DNA from: CAYLHF01 sp964383365
GTDB lineage: Bacteria; Bacteroidota; Rhodothermia; Rhodothermales; UBA10348
NCBI GenBank assembly: GCA_964383365.1
Contig: CAYLHF010000017.1
Span: 1 to 64,000 of the forward strand
Direction of reading: 5' to 3'
Length of the DNA: 64,000 nucleotides
A model generated the notes under the pieces. That model saw only the letters and a program-made list of their open reading frames with translations, made no database searches and was not told the origin of the DNA. Below are positions 1-6,877 of the stretch, piece after piece; the stretch's first letter is position 1, and every line of letters begins with the position of its first letter. The translations under genes were made by a program, and so were the position numbers.

Positions 1-1338
1 GGGTTTGAACACGTCATCCCCGTGAAAAAGAAAGGCGCCCAAAAGTGTCCGTATCCAGGTATCCGATTTGTTCTGAGCGTGTTCTCTCATCAATTCGAAG
101 ACTGTCCAGTCCTGCGGTAGCGATTCAGCCTGGTGCTGGGCGAAGAAAGACATTTCGACTTTGAAGCCCTCGGTCCGTTCACCTACGAAAGGTTCCGTTC
201 CCAGGAGAATCCTTGCCAGCGTGGATTTTCCGGCTCCATTCTGGCCGATCAAAGCGATGTGTTCACCACGTTCGATTTTCAGCGGTGGTGCATCCTTGAA
301 AACCTCCACGATGCCTTCGTCTGACCGATACGTTTTTGAGAAGGAAGAGAGTTCCAGAACGACTCGTCCCGAGCGGGGGGGCTCAGGAAATCGAAAACTG
401 ATCGACGCGCCTTCAGCGGGAGGCGGAGGAATTCGTTCCAGGGTGTCGAGTTGTTTCACCCGGCTTTGGACCTGTCGCGCCTTGGATGCCTTGGCCCTGA
501 ACCTGGTGATAAATCGTTCCGTCTCCAGAATCATGCGCTGCTGATTCTCGTACGAAGCGCGGTAAATTTCGCGACGGGCTACACGATCCTCCAGATAAAA
601 GGCATAATTTCCGGCGTAATCTGTTAGTTGACCACCAGATAGCTCAACAATACCTGTTACCATCCGATCGAGGAAATATCGATCATGCGATACGATGACC
701 ACCGATCCGTTCCATGTCCGAAGATGATTCTCCAACCAGTCGATGCTGTCGATATCAAGATGGTTGGTGGGCTCGTCAAGAAGCAACACATCCGGATCAC
801 TCAGGAGTAACCGGGCGAGGGCCACGCGCATCCTCCAACCTCCGGAGAAGCTGGCCAGCGGCCGCGTCAGGTCCCCTGCATCAAAACCGAGCCCCGTCAG
901 GACGGACTCCGTTCGCGGAACCATGAGATGGGACTCATGTCCGGCCAAACGATCATGAAGATGAGCGAGTTCATCGATCAGTCTGTCATGGTCGGCATCC
1001 GTTGGGTCCGGATGCTCTTCAAGCGCCGTCAGGAGATCAGCCTCACGTCTTTCGAGCGCCTGAACGCTCTCGAACGCCGTCAACGCTTCATCCAGGACCG
1101 ATCTTCCTTCGTCTTTCTCCTGTGTTTCCTGTCGGAGATATCCGATCGTCTCTCCTCCGGTACTGATCGAGCCCTCGTCGGGCGTAATCTCACCGGAAAT
1201 CAGGCGCAGAAGTGTGGTTTTCCCGGCACCGTTCGGGCCCACGAGTCCGATTCTCCGTTTTCCGGCGAGAGACCACCGGATTCGCTGCAGTACGGTCTTG
1301 CCCCCGAAGGAGACGGATATGTTGTTTATCTGAATGAT
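1..1338 (-). CDS. ABC-F family ATPase (translation/antibiotic-resistance type), 3' end outside window
   Basis: Reading the minus strand from about 1338 gives 446 codons of a soluble protein with two tandem ABC domains and no membrane segments, the ABC-F layout (EttA/Uup/Vga-like ribosome-associated ATPases). The first Walker A is GPNGAGKT (about residues 34-41). It is followed by the signature FSGGWRMR and the Walker B LLLDEPTNHLD, then a charged helical linker. The second Walker A is GQNGAGKS (about residue 365). The C-terminus lies before base 1. There is no ATG, GTG or TTG between the upstream in-frame stop (1378-1380, the stop of the sugar-transferase gene) and the first Walker A. I chose ATC at 1338 because it yields the family-typical MIQINNIS start; CTG at 1353 or 1368 is possible. 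It probably shares a transcript with the upstream sugar-transferase gene. The family is certain; the start and exact subfamily are not. Confidence 0.88.
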   Translation of the reverse strand, partial: MIQINNISVSFGGKTVLQRIRWSLAGKRRIGLVGPNGAGKTTLLRLISGEITPDEGSISTGGETIGYLRQETQEKDEGRSVLDEALTAFESVQALERREADLLTALEEHPDPTDADHDRLIDELAHLHDRLAGHESHLMVPRTESVLTGLGFDAGDLTRPLASFSGGWRMRVALARLLLSDPDVLLLDEPTNHLDIDSIDWLENHLRTWNGSVVIVSHDRYFLDRMVTGIVELSGGQLTDYAGNYAFYLEDRVARREIYRASYENQQRMILETERFITRFRAKASKARQVQSRVKQLDTLERIPPPPAEGASISFRFPEPPRSGRVVLELSSFSKTYRSDEGIVEVFKDAPPLKIERGEHIALIGQNGAGKSTLARILLGTEPFVGERTEGFKVEMSFFAQHQAESLPQDWTVFELMREHAQNKSDTWIRTLLGAFLFHGDDVFKP

Positions 1339-1377
1339 GGCTTTGAAGGGCAGAGGGGACCGGCACAGGTGCCGAAA

Positions 1378-2787
1378 TCAATAGGCGTTTTCGCTGACAA
1401 ACCCTTTCCAGATTGTCATCAGCATAATTTTAAGGTCGAGTCTGAGAGACCACTGTTGGATGTAAAACAAATCGAATTCTATTCTCTTCTCGATCGATGT
1501 GTCACCGCGCCACCCGTTTACCTGTGCCCATCCGGTGATCCCGGCTTTCATTTTGTGTCGCAGCATGTAGCGGGGCACTTTACCGCGGAACTGTTCGATG
1601 AACACCGGGCGCTCAGGGCGAGGGCCGACTACAGACATGTCTCCTTTGAGTACGTTAATGAATTGCGGAATTTCGTCCAGAGACGTTTTACGAAGAAACG
1701 AGCCGATCGGGGTCGCCCTGTTTTCGCCGGCATGCGCCCACACAGCACCGGTCATTTTTTCTGTCCCGACGGGCATGGACCGGAATTTCAACATATTGAA
1801 CTTCTTGCCGTTAAGCCCCATCCGTTCCTGCCGGTAAAAAACGGGACCCCGCGACGAGAGTTTTACGGAGAGGGCGATAACGAGGAGTAGCGGAGACAGG
1901 ATTAAAAGAAAAAGTCCGGAGAAGAGGAGATCGATTCCGCGCTTGACGGCCCGCCGAAACTCCATCGGCGCCTCATCCATGAGATGAATGACCGGCAAAC
2001 CGTCGATATTGGTAACTCGTCCATTCAGTATGTCGAACTGAAACAGATCGGGTACAAAACAGACGTGGGCGAGCCGTGTAGATAGTTCATTGACGATATG
2101 CTTGATCTGTTCAGCTGCGGTGATAGGAAGGGCGATATACACAAAATCTATCGGGGAACCGGTCGCTTCCGCACGGTCCAAAATGGAAGCGACGTCGGAT
2201 GTGCCCCCGAGTCGTCCGGGGACATCCGTTTTGAAATCGTCCAGAACACCCACCAGTTCGAATCCCATCCACGGATATGCTTCGAAAGCATCGATCAGTC
2301 GTCTTCCGACATCCCCGGCGCCGATAATGAGCACGCGCCGCAGGTATTTTCCCTGTCGGCGCCCATGCCGCAAAATCGAATACAATACCACCCGGGTCGA
2401 CGCCATCAATAGCGGGGCAAAGAGTCCAAACAGGGCCATGTGGACCCGGGACACGTTGAACTCGCTGTAGAAGGAGAGGGACGCTGCCAGCACAAACATA
2501 CCGATGATGATCGCACGAGCGACGGCATAGATCAGAGATGTCAGGCGCTGTGCGCGATCCGGCACGTAGAGGCCGGATGCCCAGAAGACGGACATGGATA
2601 CAATCAAAACCCAGGGAATGAATTCTACGTACTTTGTGACGGGAAGCCATTCCGGCAAAATGAGAAAACCTATCGCCGGGAAAAGATCAAATCGCGTGTA
2701 ATATGCGAGCAGCCATCCGCACGAAACGATAATAGCGTCGAGAACAAATAGAAGGCGCTGAAAAAGACGACTCTGCTCCTGAAGCAT
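1378..2787 (-). CDS. Polyprenyl-phosphate sugar-1-phosphate transferase (WcaJ/EpsE-like)
   Basis: This 469-aa membrane enzyme probably moves a sugar phosphate from a nucleotide sugar to undecaprenyl phosphate, the first step of an exopolysaccharide or O-antigen repeat unit. The N-terminal third has about four to five hydrophobic segments. A Rossmann-like CoA_binding_3 domain follows with IIGAGDVGRRL near residues 154-164. The C-terminal bacterial sugar transferase domain starts with a hydrophobic hairpin (about 285-308). It carries FRSMP, the catalytic-type SLDEIPQ (369-375), GPRPE (388-392) and GITGWAQVNG. Length and domain order are typical of the WcaJ group. The sugar used cannot be read from the sequence. 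ABC-F follows in the same reading frame 39 nt after the stop. A related but degenerate module is fused to the glycosyltransferase at 6878-9040. Confidence 0.9.
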   Translation of the reverse strand: MLQEQSRLFQRLLFVLDAIIVSCGWLLAYYTRFDLFPAIGFLILPEWLPVTKYVEFIPWVLIVSMSVFWASGLYVPDRAQRLTSLIYAVARAIIIGMFVLAASLSFYSEFNVSRVHMALFGLFAPLLMASTRVVLYSILRHGRRQGKYLRRVLIIGAGDVGRRLIDAFEAYPWMGFELVGVLDDFKTDVPGRLGGTSDVASILDRAEATGSPIDFVYIALPITAAEQIKHIVNELSTRLAHVCFVPDLFQFDILNGRVTNIDGLPVIHLMDEAPMEFRRAVKRGIDLLFSGLFLLILSPLLLVIALSVKLSSRGPVFYRQERMGLNGKKFNMLKFRSMPVGTEKMTGAVWAHAGENRATPIGSFLRKTSLDEIPQFINVLKGDMSVVGPRPERPVFIEQFRGKVPRYMLRHKMKAGITGWAQVNGWRGDTSIEKRIEFDLFYIQQWSLRLDLKIMLMTIWKGFVSENAY

Positions 2788-2959
2788 CGAGGAAGAATTG
2801 CTCGGTTAACGGAATGTGCGGTACCCGTTCTGTCAGGCTGGGAGCGTGAAGGTGGATGGGACAGTCGTTTGACGCAAGATAAGTACTCGCGGGTCGGTGC
2901 GCGTCGTCAGCGTTGTAAAACTGGCTGATATTCGTCATCTTTCAAGAAAAATCTACGTG

Positions 2960-3469
2960 ATGGGTCGATTGTTCTCCAGGTTTTTCCCTTCTGATTCGGA
3001 ATCGATCTCCGATCTCGATATCCTCTCTTCGGTCCCGATTTTTTCTTCTCTGTCGCGTCGCGAATTGCGTAATGTCGAGCGTATTCTCTACCGCAGAATG
3101 TATGAGGCGGGAGAAAAAATATTCCTTCAGGGTGATCCTGGTGTCGGGATGTATATCATCGCGGATGGCCGGGTGCGAATCGATATGGGGCCGGAGAAGA
3201 CCGTTCTCGCAGAATTGGACCCCGGTGCTTTTTTCGGTGAAGTCGCTCTTCTGAATGAAATTCCGCGGACGGCCAATGCGACAGCTATCGGAGCGTGTAC
3301 GCTGTGGGGTTTTTTTCACCCCGAACTGATCGACCTCCTGGAGAGAAAACCTCGACTGGGGGTTAAAATATTGCTACCCCTGGCGCAGATTGCGGGTAAG
3401 CGGCTCCTCACACTCGACGAAGAACTGCGGGCTGTCAGTGTCAACTATCCTTCGTGCGACCTGGTATGA
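2960..3469 (+). CDS. Cyclic-nucleotide-binding domain protein (Crp-like sensor without DNA-binding domain)
   Basis: A 169-aa soluble protein made mostly of one cNMP-binding fold. The leader segment DLDILSSVPIFSSLSRRELRNVE precedes the beta roll, which shows GEKIFLQGDPG, the glycine turn GMYIIADGRV and the phosphate-cassette region GAFFGEVALLNEIPRTANATA. This is close to the cAMP-binding consensus (GExAL...PRxAxA). There is no helix-turn-helix after the fold, so it is probably not a transcription factor itself. The ORF extends upstream to a GTG at 2897, but ATG 2960 gives a sensible N-terminus. Its stop overlaps the next gene's ATG (ATGA, 3466-3469), so it is translationally coupled to the AI-2E family permease and may regulate or act with it. 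That link is an inference. Confidence 0.82.
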   Translation: MGRLFSRFFPSDSESISDLDILSSVPIFSSLSRRELRNVERILYRRMYEAGEKIFLQGDPGVGMYIIADGRVRIDMGPEKTVLAELDPGAFFGEVALLNEIPRTANATAIGACTLWGFFHPELIDLLERKPRLGVKILLPLAQIAGKRLLTLDEELRAVSVNYPSCDLV

Positions 3470-4518
3470 AACCGTCAGCGCAAGACAGATCCGATTGGGG
3501 ATTCAAGAGTCTCCTTCTGCTTGCAGGACTGACTATTCTGGCCGTCAGTTTCTTGCTACCCCAGTTGGTACGCGTCATCATCCTCGGGATGCTGATCGCC
3601 TATCTGCTGGATCCCGCCGTCCAGTACTTCGAGCGGTCTGGTCTGGCCCGAGCGACGGCCACGGTCAGTGTTTTCCTGATTCTGTCGGCAATTCTTACGG
3701 GAATGGTGTTACTGATCGTCCCCCCGGTTTTCCAGCAGTTGGAAGGATTGCGATCTCTCGATATGACCGCCACGACCCGGTATCTGGACGGTGTAAACCA
3801 GCGAGTCGATCAGTGGCTGTCGACAGTCGGACTGGAACAGGTCAATCTGCTGGCTCTTTTTCAGAGCTATATCACCGGCCATGTTCCCGATTTCCTGAGT
3901 ATCGTACCAAACGCCCTTTCTCTCGTCGGGAATCTGTTGTTACTACCATTCATCGTCTTTTTTCTTCTCAAAGATGGCCGTTCATTCAAGAAAGGATGCG
4001 TGTCAATCATTCCCAACAAATATTTTGAACTGACGCTCAGCCTCCTCTACAAAATGGACAGGCAACTGGGTAATTATCTGAGGGGTCAGTTGATCGAGGC
4101 GTTGATCGTCGGGGTACTTTCCATTTTTGTTCTGTGGACGCTGGACATCCCGTACTTCCTTCCGGTTGGTATATTTGCAGGACTTGCCAATGTAATTCCC
4201 TATCTCGGCCCACTTGCGGGGAGTATTGCAGCGATTCTCATTACGCTGATGTCTGGGGGGACGATCACCACGGTTGTGTTGATCGTCGTCCTTTTTGGAG
4301 TAATTCAGATGATCGATAATCTGCTGATCCAGCCACTGGTCATCGCAAGGAATGTCCAACTGCATCCTCTCGTAGTTGCACTCTCAGTGATCGCCGGAGG
4401 GCAGCTGTTTGGATTCATCGGTCTACTGGTCGCCGTTCCGTCCGTAGCCGTGATGAAGGTTTTGGGTTCGGAATCGTTATCCCACTTTCGATCGTATCGA
4501 TTGCTCTCGGACCCCTGA
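3466..4518 (+). CDS. AI-2E family transporter (PF01594-type membrane protein)
   Basis: A 350-aa polytopic inner-membrane protein with about seven to eight hydrophobic segments. The first two lie near residues 14-45, and a large soluble stretch follows between about 90 and 140. The C-terminal half has family-typical sequence: LLLLPFIVFFLLKDG, then GQLIEALIVGVLS, the FAGLANVIPYLGP loop and GLLVAVPSVAVMKVL near the end. The family covers autoinducer-2 exporters, Na+/H+ antiporters and carriers of unknown substrate, so the substrate is open. The start ATG at 3466 overlaps the stop of the cNMP-binding gene by the ATGA arrangement; a GTG at 3454 is a less likely start. It converges with nadC, 19 nt away. 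Confidence 0.86.
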   Translation: MKPSAQDRSDWGFKSLLLLAGLTILAVSFLLPQLVRVIILGMLIAYLLDPAVQYFERSGLARATATVSVFLILSAILTGMVLLIVPPVFQQLEGLRSLDMTATTRYLDGVNQRVDQWLSTVGLEQVNLLALFQSYITGHVPDFLSIVPNALSLVGNLLLLPFIVFFLLKDGRSFKKGCVSIIPNKYFELTLSLLYKMDRQLGNYLRGQLIEALIVGVLSIFVLWTLDIPYFLPVGIFAGLANVIPYLGPLAGSIAAILITLMSGGTITTVVLIVVLFGVIQMIDNLLIQPLVIARNVQLHPLVVALSVIAGGQLFGFIGLLVAVPSVAVMKVLGSESLSHFRSYRLLSDP

Positions 4519-4537
4519 TGGCTCCGGAATCCCGAAG

Positions 4538-5419
4538 CTACTCTTCAAAGAGGAGCGAAACGTCGAGAACACGGACGGAGTGTGTGAGGGCACCACTTGA
4601 AATGTAGTCTACTCCTGCTGCCGCAATCTGACCGACCGTCTCGAGGTCAACATTTCCTGAGGCTTCGGTTTCATAACGGCCATCAATGAGGGAGAGGGCT
4701 TCTCTCAGTTTCGAGGTATCGGCTCGTCCATCTTCCAGATGTACCATGTTATCAAGCAGGATGCGATCCACTCCACCCGCTGACAGCACCTGTTGGACCT
4801 CATCGAGCGTCCGGGTCTCAATTTCGACGGGAAGATGACTCGTGTTGTGTAGTCTGATCCTGGTTATCGCCGACGCTATGCCACCAGATGCCCGGATGTG
4901 GTTTTCCTTTATCAACACGCGGTCGAACAACCCGACCCGGTGATTCTGTCCCCCACCGAGCAAAACGGCCCATTTATCCAGACGTCGAAGACCCGGCGCC
5001 GTCTTGCGGGTATCCAGGATAGTCGCCCCTGAAAACGAAATTTCTGAAACAAATTTTGCTGTCAGCGAGGCGATGCCGGACATTCTCTGAATCAGATTCA
5101 GAGACACGCGTTCGGCAATCAGCAGTGAACGTGCCCGTCCCGAAACGGTCCCAATGCGATCGCCGGGGCGGACCGAGTCACCATCATCGAACGCCCAATT
5201 CACGGTCAGATCGGCGTCGATCTCCTTGAAGGTGAGTCCGGCTGGCGTGAGTCCGGCGATGACACCCGGTTCACGTACTACGAAATGAGCGGATGTTCGA
5301 GTTTCGGAATCGACTGTCCACAGGGTCGTCACATCTCCGCTCCCGACGTCCTCATCAAGAGCGGTCCTGACTATCGTCACGAGATCGTCCGGTGTGATGT
5401 AGGAAGGGAGTTCAGTCAT
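4538..5419 (-). CDS. nadC: Nicotinate-nucleotide pyrophosphorylase (quinolinate phosphoribosyltransferase)
   Basis: NadC converts quinolinate and PRPP to nicotinate mononucleotide, CO2 and PPi in de novo NAD synthesis. The 293 residues cover the whole family. They include DEDVGSGDVTT at the N-terminus, the RMSGIASLT motif, TRKTAPGLRRLDKWAV with the substrate-binding Arg/Lys, the GGGQNHRVGLFD loop, KENH, EIETRTLDE, ILLDNM, EASGNV and the C-terminal DYISSGALTHS. The first 8 nt overlap the end of the upstream thioesterase gene, so it is the last gene of an accA-thioesterase-nadC unit. No nadA or nadB lies in the window. Confidence 0.96.
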   Translation of the reverse strand: MTELPSYITPDDLVTIVRTALDEDVGSGDVTTLWTVDSETRTSAHFVVREPGVIAGLTPAGLTFKEIDADLTVNWAFDDGDSVRPGDRIGTVSGRARSLLIAERVSLNLIQRMSGIASLTAKFVSEISFSGATILDTRKTAPGLRRLDKWAVLLGGGQNHRVGLFDRVLIKENHIRASGGIASAITRIRLHNTSHLPVEIETRTLDEVQQVLSAGGVDRILLDNMVHLEDGRADTSKLREALSLIDGRYETEASGNVDLETVGQIAAAGVDYISSGALTHSVRVLDVSLLFEE

Positions 5420-5855
5420 GTGAACGGTCGATCGACAGTCTCTTCACCAGATTCTGAACCTCTTCGGGTGCTCGCACGGGTCGTCCACGCGCTACATCGA
5501 AAAAACACAGGGTAACCTCTCCAGAGACGAGTACCTCTGATTCCTGAACGCGCGTTATGTGATAATCGAATCGAACCCTGGTCTGACTCGGAGAAAGTGT
5601 CATTACCGTCCGGATATCGAGCAAGTCATCGTAACGTGCGCCCTTCCGATACGAAACAGAGAGGTTCACAACGGGCATATTGATGCCCCTATCTTCCATC
5701 TTCTTGTAGGAGTATCCGAAAGCGCGCAGCGCTTCGGTTCTCGCGACCTCGAAATAATCGATGTAATGCGTGTGATATACGATACCCATAGGATCACATT
5801 CACGGTACCGGACGCGGTGTTGATGCGAAAACTCGAATAGTGGCTGCTTATGCAC
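5412..5855 (-). CDS. Acyl-CoA thioesterase, 4HBT/hotdog family (YbgC/FadM-like)
   Basis: A 147-aa single hotdog-fold protein. The N-terminal RVRYRECDPMGIVYHTHYIDYFEVARTE region matches the 4-hydroxybenzoyl-CoA thioesterase/YbgC active site, where the Asp of ECDPMG is the catalytic carboxylate and Y/H/Y follow. GYSYKKMEDRGINMPVV and the core SVSYRKGARYDDLLDIRT complete the fold. It probably hydrolyses short or medium acyl-CoA esters. The start is GTG at 5855, directly after the accA TAA stop with no spacer, and the 3' end overlaps nadC by 8 nt. Tight packing with accA suggests a housekeeping role in lipid or acyl-CoA metabolism. Confidence 0.88.
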   Translation of the reverse strand: MHKQPLFEFSHQHRVRYRECDPMGIVYHTHYIDYFEVARTEALRAFGYSYKKMEDRGINMPVVNLSVSYRKGARYDDLLDIRTVMTLSPSQTRVRFDYHITRVQESEVLVSGEVTLCFFDVARGRPVRAPEEVQNLVKRLSIDRSHD

Positions 5856-6848
5856 TTATTTCTCCTCGAAAGCGCCCATTGAATCAAATTTGGCAGCCCG
5901 TTCCCTGATCAACTCTGAAGGTTTCATATCGGCCAGTTCAGAGAGATTTCGGGCGATGGATTTTCCGAGCACCTCGAATGTACCTGCAGGATCACGATGG
6001 GCTCCACCTATCGGTTCCGACACGATTTCATCGACGATGCCCGCCTCGATGAGATCTGGCGCGGTCAACTTCAATGCCCGGGCTGCTTCTTCCTTGTAAT
6101 CCCAGGATCGCCACAGAATAGATGAACAACTCTCGGGAGAGATAACAGAATACCACGAGTTTTCGAGCATCAGGATGCGGTCGCCGATTCCGATTCCCAG
6201 CGCCCCTCCGGAGGCCCCTTCACCGATAATATTTACGACGATCGGGACCGGAAGTCTCGCCATTTCAAGCAGATTTACTGCTATTGCCTGTGCCTGGCCC
6301 CTTTCTTCGGCCTCCATTCCTGGATATGCACCGGGAGTATCCAGAAGGGTAATCACCGGTTTCCCGAATTTGGCTGCGAGTTTCATCAGGCGAAGTGCCT
6401 TCCGATATCCCTCAGGATTCGGCATGCCAAACCGGCGGTATTTCCTCGATTTGGTGTCGCGCCCTTTCTGATGACCGATGATCATTACCGTACGGTCTGT
6501 ATCGCCAAATTTTGATCCGCAAAACGTGGCAAATCCTCCGACTATCGCAGGATCGTCTCCGTAGAGTCGATCTCCGTGCAATTCCATGAATCCCGTGGTG
6601 AGGGCCTCGATATGATCCAGCGAATAGGGTCGTTGCGGGTGTCGGGCAATCTGGACCCGCTGCCATCGCGTAAGATTACGATAGATGGAATCGCGTAACT
6701 CCGAAATTCTACTCTCAAGATCTTCGATGGCAGTCGTAAGATCCGATTCAGCATCTTCATCATGCAGACGCATTTCTTCGAGCTTCTGTTCAAGCTCAAA
6801 AAGGGGCTTCTCAAAGTCGAGGAGATGCAGATTTGGATTCGCAGACAT
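5856..6848 (-). CDS. accA: Acetyl-CoA carboxylase carboxyltransferase subunit alpha
   Basis: With AccD, AccA transfers the carboxyl group from carboxybiotin to acetyl-CoA, making malonyl-CoA for fatty-acid synthesis in the cytoplasm. The 330-aa product is full length. It starts with LHLLDFEKPLFELEQKLEEM, the standard helical N-terminus. It continues with RHPQRPYSLDHI, ELHGDRLYGDDPAIVGG, GHQKGRDTKSRKYRRFGMPNPEGYRKA, the oxyanion-type GEGASGGALGIGIGD and ENSWYSVISPESCSSILW. It is followed at once by the thioesterase and nadC; the glycosyltransferase fusion lies 29 nt upstream on the same strand. No accD, accB or accC is present here. Confidence 0.97.
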   Translation of the reverse strand: MSANPNLHLLDFEKPLFELEQKLEEMRLHDEDAESDLTTAIEDLESRISELRDSIYRNLTRWQRVQIARHPQRPYSLDHIEALTTGFMELHGDRLYGDDPAIVGGFATFCGSKFGDTDRTVMIIGHQKGRDTKSRKYRRFGMPNPEGYRKALRLMKLAAKFGKPVITLLDTPGAYPGMEAEERGQAQAIAVNLLEMARLPVPIVVNIIGEGASGGALGIGIGDRILMLENSWYSVISPESCSSILWRSWDYKEEAARALKLTAPDLIEAGIVDEIVSEPIGGAHRDPAGTFEVLGKSIARNLSELADMKPSELIRERAAKFDSMGAFEEK

Positions 6849-6877
6849 TCCAGATCAGTTTCGTTGACGTATTTGGA

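Noticed and set aside
928..1890. 320-codon plus-strand frame across the ABC-F and sugar-transferase genes
   Set aside because: It is antisense to two strongly conserved genes and has no recognisable protein features.
2098..2470. Plus-strand frames opposite the sugar transferase
   Set aside because: Shadows of a clear conserved gene.
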